24,163 nt of DNA. It comes from Eubacterium sp. CAG:786. Lineage in GTDB: Bacteria > Bacillota > Clostridia > Oscillospirales > Ruminococcaceae. The notes under the pieces are model-generated. The model was given only the letters and a program-made list of their open reading frames with translations. It was not told the origin of the DNA and did not search any database. Made by a program: the position numbers and the translations under genes. The stretch is from the NCBI GenBank assembly GCA_000432175.1, contig HF989394.1, forward strand, positions 18,158 to 42,320, given 5' to 3'. The first letter of the stretch is position 1. Every line of letters begins with the position of its first letter. Of the stretch, positions 1 to 5,607 are shown piece after piece.

Positions 1-322
1 AGCCCTCCCCTACGCTCTCGACAACGACGACGGAAGCCTTGCTCTCGCCGCGCAGCACCGACGTGAGGTACTCCATGACCTCGGCGGCGTCGGCGGTCTT
101 GGCGTTGTGCAGCGCTTCGAGCTGCTCGCCGAGGTACGCGCGCACCTTGACATTTCTCAACATTCTACTAGCTGCCTGCGCCGCTACCTGTTCATTCTTC
201 ACCGACGGATACGCGGCTTTATATGCACGTGTTCCGTTCAGATCTATCAGATACTCGTCGCAGAAGCGCTTCTGTTTTTCTGAGAGACGTCGCGGCGCTT
301 CGCTTGCTCCTTTCTCGGTCAT
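1..322 (-). CDS. terS: Phage terminase small subunit, N-terminal part (runs off the left edge)
   Basis: The visible 107 residues begin MTEKGASEAPRRLSEKQKRF and continue with FCDEYLIDLNGTRAYKAAYP, then VKNEQVAAQAASRMLRNVKV and a VMEYLTSVLRGE stretch. This is the N-terminal helix-turn-helix layout of small terminase subunits (Terminase_2/XtmA-like), which bind the pac/cos site and hand DNA to the large subunit for packaging. The start follows a strong AAAGGAGG ribosome site at about 331-338. The 3' end, and presumably the large subunit and structural genes, lie outside the window. A terminator-like hairpin with a T-run lies immediately upstream, so expression may depend on read-through. Seen directly: reading frame, ribosome site and motif. 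Family assignment is from recognition of the sequence pattern. Confidence 0.88.
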   Translation of the reverse strand, partial: MTEKGASEAPRRLSEKQKRFCDEYLIDLNGTRAYKAAYPSVKNEQVAAQAASRMLRNVKVRAYLGEQLEALHNAKTADAAEVMEYLTSVLRGESKASVVVVESVGEG

Positions 323-343
323 GAGGCTCCTCCTTTCGGGCAT

Positions 344-407
344 AAAAAAAGCTTCGTCAATGTATTCGTTTAAAGCACCACTTTATAACGAATATCATTT
401 CCGAAGC
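344..407 (-). terminator. Terminator- or attenuator-like hairpin just upstream of terS
   Basis: Read on the minus strand, GCTTCG (407-402) pairs with CGAAGC (356-351), enclosing a 12-bp stem with one bulge (393-381 against 375-364, loop TGGTG). It is followed by seven T residues (350-344). The structure sits only about 6 bases before the terS ribosome site, so it would control entry into the late operon rather than end an upstream gene. Its use as an attenuator is inference. Confidence 0.5.
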
Positions 408-567
408 ATTCGGTTATATCTACAACTTCCCTATTTCTTATTTGCTGATTATTCATGCAAACTGTTCAAATATTCTTCGTTTTGAATTTTGTTGAAAATT
501 CACAAAAACCATCCCGGATATTTTGATTTTTAGTAGGTATATATTTCCAATATTTACAGAAAAACCA

Positions 568-597
568 TTGACGTACAGGTAAAAGCTGTGGTATAAT
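568..597 (+). promoter_or_regulatory. Sigma-70-type promoter with extended -10 for the small rightward cassette
   Basis: TTGACG (568-573), an 18-base spacer and TATAAT (592-597), with TG one base before the -10 box. It points away from terS into the short genes at 639 and 889. It is one of only a few rightward promoters in the phage part. Confidence 0.7.
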
Positions 598-638
598 AAT
601 TGAGCGAAATAAATTGACACGAATATGGAGTGAACTTG

Positions 639-749
639 ATGAAGAGAAATTTAATATTGCTTACTAAGTCACATGATATTATAGCTCATTTAAAAAAAGA
701 CCTTCTCAAGTCTCCAACACGGCACTCCAAATATTCGCAGCTTTACTAG
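639..749 (+). CDS. Small ORF, 36 residues, unknown function (possible leader peptide)
   Basis: ATG at 639 lies 8 bases after GGAG (627-630) and about 40 bases after the promoter at 592-597. The product starts MKRNLILLTKSHDIIAHLKK and is basic, with no recognisable domain. Its stop codon at 747-749 falls in the loop and start of the 3' arm of a hairpin (733-757), followed 20 bases later by a strong terminator. This geometry is what one sees for leader peptides or very short regulatory transcripts. Whether it is translated cannot be decided from sequence, and it may simply be the body of a small RNA. Confidence 0.35.
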   Translation: MKRNLILLTKSHDIIAHLKKDLLKSPTRHSKYSQLY

Positions 750-757
750 CTGCGAAT
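733..757 (+). other. Hairpin over the end of the 36-residue ORF
   Basis: ATTCGCAGCT (733-742) and AGCTGCGAAT (748-757) are perfect 10-bp arms around a 5-base loop, followed by GATTTGCTTTT. It is a weak terminator or a regulatory stem placed directly before the stronger hairpin at 778-813. Confidence 0.55.
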
Positions 758-777
758 CGGATTTGCTTTTAACACAT

Positions 778-813
778 GGACGGGCTGGGAAGCTTTTCCC
801 GACCCGTCCTTTT
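778..813 (+). terminator. Strong rho-independent terminator
   Basis: GGACGGG (778-784) pairs with CCCGTCC (803-809), and GGGAA (787-791) with TTCCC (796-800), followed by TTTT (810-813). It lies between the promoter at 592 and the 84-residue gene at 889. Either a short RNA of about 200 bases is made, or the downstream gene is reached by read-through. Confidence 0.7.
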
Positions 814-888
814 CGTATACTAGTCTACCTGGGAAAGGATGTGATTGCCAAAGATTTATACGGTTTACCGCGAAAGGAGGTGATTTTT

Positions 889-1143
889 TTGCGGAAAAAC
901 AAGCGCCTCACCGTCTGTCTCTTCGGCATAGAAGTGGTGTTCTTCTCGTACTCAAGCGGGGAAAGCACTTCCACTGACGAAGATACACAGAAACGCCCGC
1001 TGTTGGAAAAGAGCGGAACGGATTCGCCCCGCTCTCAACCGCAGCGGCACAAGCTTGGTACACTTATTATGTTCATTCTTTTCGTCATGGTCATAATAAA
1101 GTACCCGGAACTAGCCGTGCTTATTCAGCACTTGCTTTCGTAA
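889..1143 (+). CDS. Small single-span membrane protein, unknown function, in a phage moron position
   Basis: TTG start at 889, 8 bases after the very strong AAAGGAGGTGA site (about 874-883); an upstream in-frame GTG at 841 lacks such a site. The 84-residue product has a basic start (RKNKRLTVCLFGIEVVFFSY), a polar Ser/Thr/Asp-rich middle and a C-terminal hydrophobic helix (LGTLIMFILFVMVIIKY), suggesting a tail-anchored or single-span membrane protein. Small proteins of this layout are familiar to me from Clostridia mobile elements, but I cannot name a function. It is transcribed against the surrounding phage genes and closed by a terminator at 1166-1197. Together these are signs of an independently acquired cassette between the late regulator and terS. 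Confidence 0.7.
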   Translation: MRKNKRLTVCLFGIEVVFFSYSSGESTSTDEDTQKRPLLEKSGTDSPRSQPQRHKLGTLIMFILFVMVIIKYPELAVLIQHLLS

Positions 1144-1165
1144 ATGCTGAATAGTATAGTACTGA

Positions 1166-1197
1166 CGCCAAGGCGATTGCAGCGCCTTGGCGTTTTT
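1166..1197 (+). terminator. Rho-independent terminator of the rightward cassette
   Basis: CGCCAAGGCG (1166-1175) and CGCCTTGGCG (1183-1192) form a perfect 10-bp stem with a 7-base loop, followed by TTTTT (1193-1197). It stands 22 bases after the stop of the 84-residue gene. Confidence 0.88.
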
Positions 1198-1211
1198 ATT
1201 GTACCAACTCT

Positions 1212-1240
1212 ATTCTAGCATGGTACCTCAAATTTGTCAA
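1212..1240 (-). promoter_or_regulatory. Leftward promoter, candidate late promoter for terS
   Basis: On the minus strand TTGACA (1240-1235), a 17-base spacer and TAGAAT (1217-1212). It starts just downstream of the late-regulator gene and points to terS about 880 bases away, so its transcript would be antisense to the whole rightward cassette. An inverted repeat GTACC/GGTAC (1201-1205, 1222-1226) overlaps the promoter, and a 10-bp palindrome ATACTAGTAT (1289-1298) lies upstream. Either could bind a regulator. The role as late promoter is inference from position. Confidence 0.65.
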
Positions 1241-1314
1241 GTACTTTTTTCGTAATAGCAAATCACGAACGCTTTTCAGTATTTCATGATACTAGTATAG
1301 CACATTTTCAGCTA

Positions 1315-1722
1315 TCATTCCATATCATCTTTCACCGACTGGAGCGCCCGGCCGTGCAGGCGGCATATCTGCGGATAGCTGTAATCCATGCGGACGGCGA
1401 TTTCTTCAAGCGTGTACCCGTTGATGTATTTGTACTCAAGCAGCGACTGCAAACGCTCGTCCGTAACTCTCGCGATAGCCGCGCGTATCTCCCGCTGGAC
1501 GTCTATGCTGCGGTCTATGTCCTCGTTTATCTCACGTTCAAGGTCTACTATCCGCGCGGTTATCTCACCTATGCGGTCGTAAGGCGTTGAGCTGTGTGAG
1601 CCGTCAGAGCTTCCGGAGCTTACCGTCTGGGCTTTGCGGCGGAGCTCCGCGACCTGCTCCAGCTTTGCGTTTATGCGGTCGTTCTGCCAGCGGTAGCGGG
1701 ACAGGTATTCTTTAGCGGTCAT
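1315..1722 (-). CDS. Sigma-70 region 4-like phage regulator (ArpU/RinA-type late transcription activator)
   Basis: 135 residues from an ATG preceded by AGGAGG at the right distance; it overlaps the preceding gene by 11 bases. The N-terminal half is a charged helical region (KEYLSRYRWQNDRINAKLEQ onward). The C-terminal half is a sigma region 4/ECF-like helix-turn-helix: LQSLLEYKYINGYTLEEIAV followed by RMDYSYPQICRLHGRALQSV. This architecture is common to phage proteins that switch on the packaging and structural genes and are usually coded just before the terminase, as here. The leftward promoter at 1212-1240 directly after it would be its natural target. Function is by family and position. 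Confidence 0.8.
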   Translation of the reverse strand: MTAKEYLSRYRWQNDRINAKLEQVAELRRKAQTVSSGSSDGSHSSTPYDRIGEITARIVDLEREINEDIDRSIDVQREIRAAIARVTDERLQSLLEYKYINGYTLEEIAVRMDYSYPQICRLHGRALQSVKDDME

Positions 1723-1897
1723 TCGGCGCCCTCCTGTTCCAATCTGTCTTTGCTTCGGTCTTTGTTTTGTGCAGAGCTGTTTCTTTGCCACACACTCTGC
1801 ATTTGTACAAATAACCATGTTTCGTTCTCTGCCCAGATTTGCTCTTGCGATAAAGAGGCTCAGGATATCCGCCACACTTGCATTTAAGTTTCTTCAT
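1712..1897 (-). CDS. Zinc-ribbon protein, Lar-like, 61 residues
   Basis: Starts MKKLKCKCGGYPEPLYRKSK and has two cysteine pairs, C-K-C near residue 6 and C-R-V-C near residue 37, then ends with TKTEAKTDWNRRAPNDR. The WNRRA tail and paired cysteines match the next upstream protein, a Lar-family member, so the two look like tandem relatives. Two adjacent ATG codons follow AGGAGGG; the second (1897) has the better spacing and the first (1900) is possible. It overlaps the genes on both sides. Lar-type proteins are linked to relief from host restriction, but this is not shown for this copy. Confidence 0.7.
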   Translation of the reverse strand: MKKLKCKCGGYPEPLYRKSKSGQRTKHGYLYKCRVCGKETALHKTKTEAKTDWNRRAPNDR

Positions 1898-2096
1898 CAT
1901 CAGCCCTCCTGTTCCATTTGTCTGCGGCTTCCTGCATAGTCTGGCTTGCGCTCTGCTGTCTGATTTCGTATGCGCAATTAAATATATCACTGTGTGAAAC
2001 ATAATAGCTCACGAAGCCGGTTTCCAGGCTTTCCAAGCGCATAATAATCGCCTCGCCCCCGCAGAACGGGCAGGGCTTAAGTTTGATTTCAGACAT
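1884..2096 (-). CDS. Restriction-alleviation Lar family zinc-ribbon protein
   Basis: 70 residues starting MSEIKLKPCPFCGGEAIIMR. The KPCPFCGG knuckle at residues 7-14, a later single Cys in HSDIFNCAYEI, and the ADKWNRRA ending are the hallmark of the Lar_restr_allev family found in many prophages. The start follows GGAGGTGACACAG, and the gene overlaps the upstream stop by 8 bases, so translation is probably coupled. E. coli Rac Lar modulates type I restriction. Most family members in Clostridia phages are uncharacterised, so the biological role here remains inference. Confidence 0.82.
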   Translation of the reverse strand: MSEIKLKPCPFCGGEAIIMRLESLETGFVSYYVSHSDIFNCAYEIRQQSASQTMQEAADKWNRRADDEET

Positions 2097-2445
2097 CTGT
2101 GTCACCTCCGTTTTTATCACGTTTGGGAGGGCAAAGATCCATCTTAGCGCCGCATGATTGGCAATAATTCGTCCGGTGCTTACCGCCGTGCGTTTTGCAG
2201 CTGCTGCATATGTACGGTCTCCATGTGTATTCGTCGTACGGCTTCTGATATATCCAGTACGCATGCACTACTGGTGCAACATCGGCGGCGGGAGTGTCTT
2301 TCGGAATAACGATGAAATCCCGTGTCAGTTCCTCAATGTGAGCCTCTGTCCAGACTGGCTCATCATCTTCCGAAACAGAGCTAATGTACCAGTCCTGGAG
2401 ATAGCCCTCACCGACCGCCTCGCTCTTGTCTATGTACTCGCTCAT
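2089..2445 (-). CDS. Phage zinc-ribbon protein, 118 residues, unknown function
   Basis: The start overlaps the upstream stop in an ATGA arrangement, with GAGGTGGAG as ribosome site. The N-terminal part is acidic, with a DTPAADVAPVVHAYWIYQ stretch. The C-terminal part carries CSSCKTHGGKHRTNYCQSCG, a CxxC...CxxC zinc ribbon followed by AKMDLC. The AADVAPVVHxxW plus terminal zinc-ribbon arrangement recurs in early regions of many Clostridia phages; no function is known to me. It is the third of three neighbouring zinc-ribbon genes. Confidence 0.75.
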   Translation of the reverse strand: MSEYIDKSEAVGEGYLQDWYISSVSEDDEPVWTEAHIEELTRDFIVIPKDTPAADVAPVVHAYWIYQKPYDEYTWRPYICSSCKTHGGKHRTNYCQSCGAKMDLCPPKRDKNGGDTDV

Positions 2446-2645
2446 CTCTCCACCTCGCAATCCTCCAGCGCCGCGATAATTACGCTGTTCGCCTTTAAGT
2501 CCGTAAGCTCCAGGGAGTACGTCCAGGCGCCTTTCGCGAACCGCGAAACGACCCCAGATATCCTGCACCGGGACGTTATCCCCATGTGCGTATGCAGGAC
2601 TACCGCGCCCTGTTCCGCTGCCTTTGTTACCTCTTCGAGCTTCAT
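2442..2645 (-). CDS. Small phage protein, 67 residues, unknown function
   Basis: Coupled to RusA by an ATGA overlap and to the next gene by another ATGA overlap, so it belongs to a tightly packed operon. The product (MKLEEVTKAAEQGAVVLHTH...) is predicted to be mostly beta strand, with alternating hydrophobic residues around SRCRISGVVSRFAKGAWTYS. I recognise no domain. A site GAGGTG lies before the ATG, inside the end of rusA. Confidence 0.65.
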   Translation of the reverse strand: MKLEEVTKAAEQGAVVLHTHMGITSRCRISGVVSRFAKGAWTYSLELTDLKANSVIIAALEDCEVER

Positions 2646-3139
2646 AACAGCACCTCGATTCTGATGAATATTCCGGGTACCTGCGCCCAGAATTTCTCAC
2701 ACAGCTCCGAAGCGACAAGCGCGTCGTCTTTCCAGAAGCCGACCGCCGTCATGCAGTCCTTGAGGAGCTTCTGGAGGTTGTCGGTGTCGGGCTTTGTCGT
2801 TCTCCATTCGCCGTCAGCGTGACCCTCTCCCGGAAAGCACCACGCCGTTATTAACCGAACCCCGCAGGTGTACGGCTTCTCCGGCTTATGCTGTGCCAGG
2901 TGCGCCGTGAGCTTTGCGCGGGCTTCCTTGAGTTCCGGAGGGTCGTAGAACACCGGCTTACCGTTCCTGATAGTTACCTTGTGTTCCTGCGCCGTTACCG
3001 TCGGCGGTATCATCGGCAGAAAAAACTGCAAGTTCCCTGCTTCCTCCATAGGGCACGCGTAGGATCTGTCGCAGGAGGGCATTGTACACCCCTCGCGCTC
3101 CTCGTCATATGCGTCGCAGTTGTAGCACTTGTTTGCCAT
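2642..3139 (-). CDS. rusA: RusA-family Holliday junction resolvase with an N-terminal cysteine cluster
   Basis: 165 residues. The catalytic core is visible: KPDTDN at 116-121 (acidic D118, D120), K124 in NLQK and D139 in FWKDDALV. This is the D-x-D-N-x2-K...D signature of RusA endonucleases, which resolve recombination or replication intermediates as dimers. The start at 3139 has AAGGAAATG upstream, whereas an internal ATG at residue 31 has no ribosome site. The extra first 30 residues hold five cysteines (5, 8, 18, 23, 29; CYNCDAYDEEREGC...), so a zinc-binding extension absent from classic RusA is likely. It follows the origin-like gap in the replication operon. Confidence 0.88.
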   Translation of the reverse strand: MANKCYNCDAYDEEREGCTMPSCDRSYACPMEEAGNLQFFLPMIPPTVTAQEHKVTIRNGKPVFYDPPELKEARAKLTAHLAQHKPEKPYTCGVRLITAWCFPGEGHADGEWRTTKPDTDNLQKLLKDCMTAVGFWKDDALVASELCEKFWAQVPGIFIRIEVLL

Positions 3140-3173
3140 ATTATTACATTTCCTTTCTGAGAAATTTTGCTTT

Positions 3174-3233
3174 GTCAGGACAGGGGAAGTAGTCGTCGTG
3201 CGTAAGCTGTCGCACGACTACTTCCCCCCTGAC
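3174..3233. repeat. Long imperfect hairpin in the replication intergenic region
   Basis: The arms 3183-3202 and 3211-3227 pair over 17 bp with a 3-base bulge (GGGGAAGTAGTCG...CGACTACTTCCCC), loop TAAGCTGT. An outer GTCAGG/CCTGAC pair (3174-3179, 3228-3233) extends the stem. No T-run follows on either strand, so it is not a normal terminator. Confidence 0.75.
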
Positions 3234-3421
3234 CGGAGGGAAAGGGAAAAACCTATATACGTAGTATATAGATTTTCCTTTCCTCGGAAAAACTCGGTTT
3301 TTACCGACTTTTTCCCTCCGAAATGACGTCGGGAAAATCTCGAAATTTTCCCTCGCAGGGAAAGGGAAATTCTCCGACTTTTTCCCTTTGAGGGAAAGGA
3401 AATTATTTCGACTTTTTCCCT
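3234..3421. other. Repeat-rich region, candidate phage replication origin
   Basis: This gap of about 260 bases between the primase-helicase and rusA holds three exact copies of CGACTTTTTCCCT (3305-3317, 3375-3387, 3409-3421; the last lies inside the end of the primase-helicase gene). It also has two copies of AGGGAAAGGGAAA (3237-3249, 3357-3369) plus a degenerate one at 3390-3402. Added to these are an AT-rich palindrome CTATATAC-GTA-GTATATAG and an inverted GGGAAAAT/ATTTTCCC pair around 3331-3353. Iteron-like repeats, an AT-rich hairpin and adjacent replication genes fit an origin. No activity can be shown from sequence. Confidence 0.5.
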
Positions 3422-5607
3422 GCCTTGCCGTCCTCTACATAGAAGCCACCGTGTTCTTTCAGACGTGTGCGGACTGTCTTTTCAGTCACGCCCATGTACT
3501 CCGCAAGCTCGGATATTCCGACTTCCTTGCCGTCCATACAGCAGAAATTGAACGCGCTTTCAATAGATTCCTTACGCTCGTCTTTGCGCTCCTTGTCGGA
3601 CTTTTTCTTGCTGAAATTCCGCTGCCAGGGCTGCGCCGGGACGTCAAGCTGAATATCTTTCAGCACCCCCGACATGTCTATCCTATGTATCGGATAATCG
3701 AACCACACATTCACCGGCGGGAACTTCGGGAACTCTCGCAGAGTGCCCTCGATACGCCACGCGGAACGGCTTTCAGCCAGCTTCTCCGCCGCCGATATAC
3801 TTTCCTCCGCCTGCCGCAGGGAATCCCCCGCAAGCGCGTTTCTGACGTGCTCCCGCATTGCCTTAGCCGTAACCATGTCGTCCTGTGAAATGTCGCCTGC
3901 CTTGCCGCTTCGGACGAGCAGGTCATAGCAGATATTGCACACCGCCTTGTTCTGCTCCTCCCTGACGAGCGCCTCCGGAAGCCCCAGCTCGATGAGGTCG
4001 AGCAGCGCGTCCGGGTCGCGGGCGAAAACTCCCGAGCCGGAAGCTCTGTCCATGCTGCGCTTGGCTCCCTGCGCGCCCTTTGAGTGATGGTGGCAGTATA
4101 TCACCGCGCAGCCAAGCTCCGTGCAGACCTTGTCGAACTGGTTGCAGAAGTGCGCCATCTGGTCTGCGGAATTCTCGTCGCCGGTTATGACTTTATATAT
4201 CGGGTCGATGATTATCGCGAGGTAATCTCGCTTTGCGGCGCGGCGTATCAGCTTCGGCGCGAGCTTGTCCATCGGCACCGACTTACCGCGCAGGTTCCAG
4301 ATGTCGATGTTCCGGAGGTTCTCCGGCTGCCAGCCGAGGGAGCGGTAAATATCCACGAAACGGTGCTCGCAGGACGCCTTGTCAAGCTCCAGATTGACGT
4401 ACAGAACACGTCCCTGGGCGACTTTCCAGCCGAGCCACTCCCGCCCCTCCGCGATAGCCGCGCACAGCTCTATCAGCGCGAACGACTTGCCCGCCTTTGA
4501 GGGACCCGCGATGAGCATTTTGTGCCCCTGCCGGAGAACTCCCCCGATAAGCGGCGGCGCAAGCTCCGGCATGTCGTTCCAGAAATCCGCCGCGTTCTCG
4601 AACCCCGGGAGGTCGTCGTTCACGCCCTCTATCCATTCCCGCCACTCGTCCCAGTTAGCCTTGCCGATGTTCGTATCGACTATGTACTGCCGGTTCTCGC
4701 CGCGCTGTACGCCCGGAATTCTCGACAGCCGCGACGGATTGCGGTTCTGCGTGTCGGGCTGTAAGCCGTTCTTCTGGCATATCTGATAGAGGAAGTCCAC
4801 GCGCCTGCGGTACTCCTCGTAATTATCCGCGTCGATGTGTACTATCGCGTGCAGGCTCTTCTTGCCGCTGTAGACCAACACCGCGACGGGAAGCTCCAGC
4901 TCGCGGATTATCGCGTTCTGCGTTTCGATATCCACGTTGTCGCTCTCCACCAGCGCGTAGCGGAATTCGGACACGTTCTCGTTCTTTATCCCCTTGCCGT
5001 CCAGCGGGTTGAAGCGTATCCACGCCCCGGCGCGCGGGTTGTAGTCCCCGAGGACAGCGCCGACGTCGCCGTACCTTTTCAGCAGCTCGACCAGCTGCCC
5101 TGCGGTGCGGTCGTAGGCGCCCTTGTTCGCCGGGACGTACCGGTTGTCCTTTTCGTAGCTCTGCATGACGTAGCCGACTTTCTCTTCCGGCTCGAACAGC
5201 GCTTCGAGGTAGCGTATGATTTCCTGCGCGGGGTCCCAGTCCGCGGGGGGGATTATCTCGCGGCCCTCTACCCAGTTCGTGTTGACGACGACGTGCTCAT
5301 CCGGCGTTTCAAAGGCTTCGCGGGATATCTCGTCGTCCCAGTCCAGGGCGCGGCTTTCCGCGACGGGCATTCCGCGCTCCTTTGCCAGCTGGACTATCGT
5401 CGCGCCGGTGACGGGGTTCGCGTTCCCGTTGAAGCTCTCCCACTTCTTTGCGCACTCGCCGGAATGATAGCGGCTGTCGGGGCGGCTCCAGCTGTCCCAG
5501 ACGTCGCAGGGGTACCCCTCCTGCTTCAGCGCCATGCCGACGTTCACCCAGGTCTGATAGTCCAGGTCGGCAGGGGATATGTATTTAAGGCATTCTGTCA
5601 GTTCCAC
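3403..5607 (-). CDS. Phage replicative primase-helicase (PriCT-2, AEP-type primase, RecA-like helicase, winged helix)
   Basis: 734 residues from a GTG that directly abuts the stop of the upstream helicase, with GGAGGTGA as ribosome site. Domains in order: PriCT-2 (about 5-78, LDYQTWVNVGMALK...); a primase-polymerase-like region (about 180-310, with YALVESDNVD, YSGKKSLHA at 245-253 and SRLSRIPGV); a RecA-fold ATPase with Walker A GPSKAGKS at 367-374 and Walker B LAIIIDP at 462-468, followed by the sensor-like CHHHSKG; and a C-terminal winged helix (ISELAEYMGVTEKTVRTRLK). It probably primes and unwinds phage DNA from the adjacent origin-like repeats. Residues 89-96 (WDDEISRE) also occur in the DUF669 protein of this operon. 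Confidence 0.85.
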   Translation of the reverse strand: MELTECLKYISPADLDYQTWVNVGMALKQEGYPCDVWDSWSRPDSRYHSGECAKKWESFNGNANPVTGATIVQLAKERGMPVAESRALDWDDEISREAFETPDEHVVVNTNWVEGREIIPPADWDPAQEIIRYLEALFEPEEKVGYVMQSYEKDNRYVPANKGAYDRTAGQLVELLKRYGDVGAVLGDYNPRAGAWIRFNPLDGKGIKNENVSEFRYALVESDNVDIETQNAIIRELELPVAVLVYSGKKSLHAIVHIDADNYEEYRRRVDFLYQICQKNGLQPDTQNRNPSRLSRIPGVQRGENRQYIVDTNIGKANWDEWREWIEGVNDDLPGFENAADFWNDMPELAPPLIGGVLRQGHKMLIAGPSKAGKSFALIELCAAIAEGREWLGWKVAQGRVLYVNLELDKASCEHRFVDIYRSLGWQPENLRNIDIWNLRGKSVPMDKLAPKLIRRAAKRDYLAIIIDPIYKVITGDENSADQMAHFCNQFDKVCTELGCAVIYCHHHSKGAQGAKRSMDRASGSGVFARDPDALLDLIELGLPEALVREEQNKAVCNICYDLLVRSGKAGDISQDDMVTAKAMREHVRNALAGDSLRQAEESISAAEKLAESRSAWRIEGTLREFPKFPPVNVWFDYPIHRIDMSGVLKDIQLDVPAQPWQRNFSKKKSDKERKDERKESIESAFNFCCMDGKEVGISELAEYMGVTEKTVRTRLKEHGGFYVEDGKAGKKSK

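Noticed and set aside
39..485. 148-codon rightward ORF at the left edge
   Set aside because: It is the complement of terS plus the non-coding gap, has no ribosome site and no recognisable domain.
3237..3421. CRISPR-like spacing of GGGAAA/TTTCCC repeats
   Set aside because: The repeats are only 13 bases, unevenly spaced and partly inverted, with no cas genes near.
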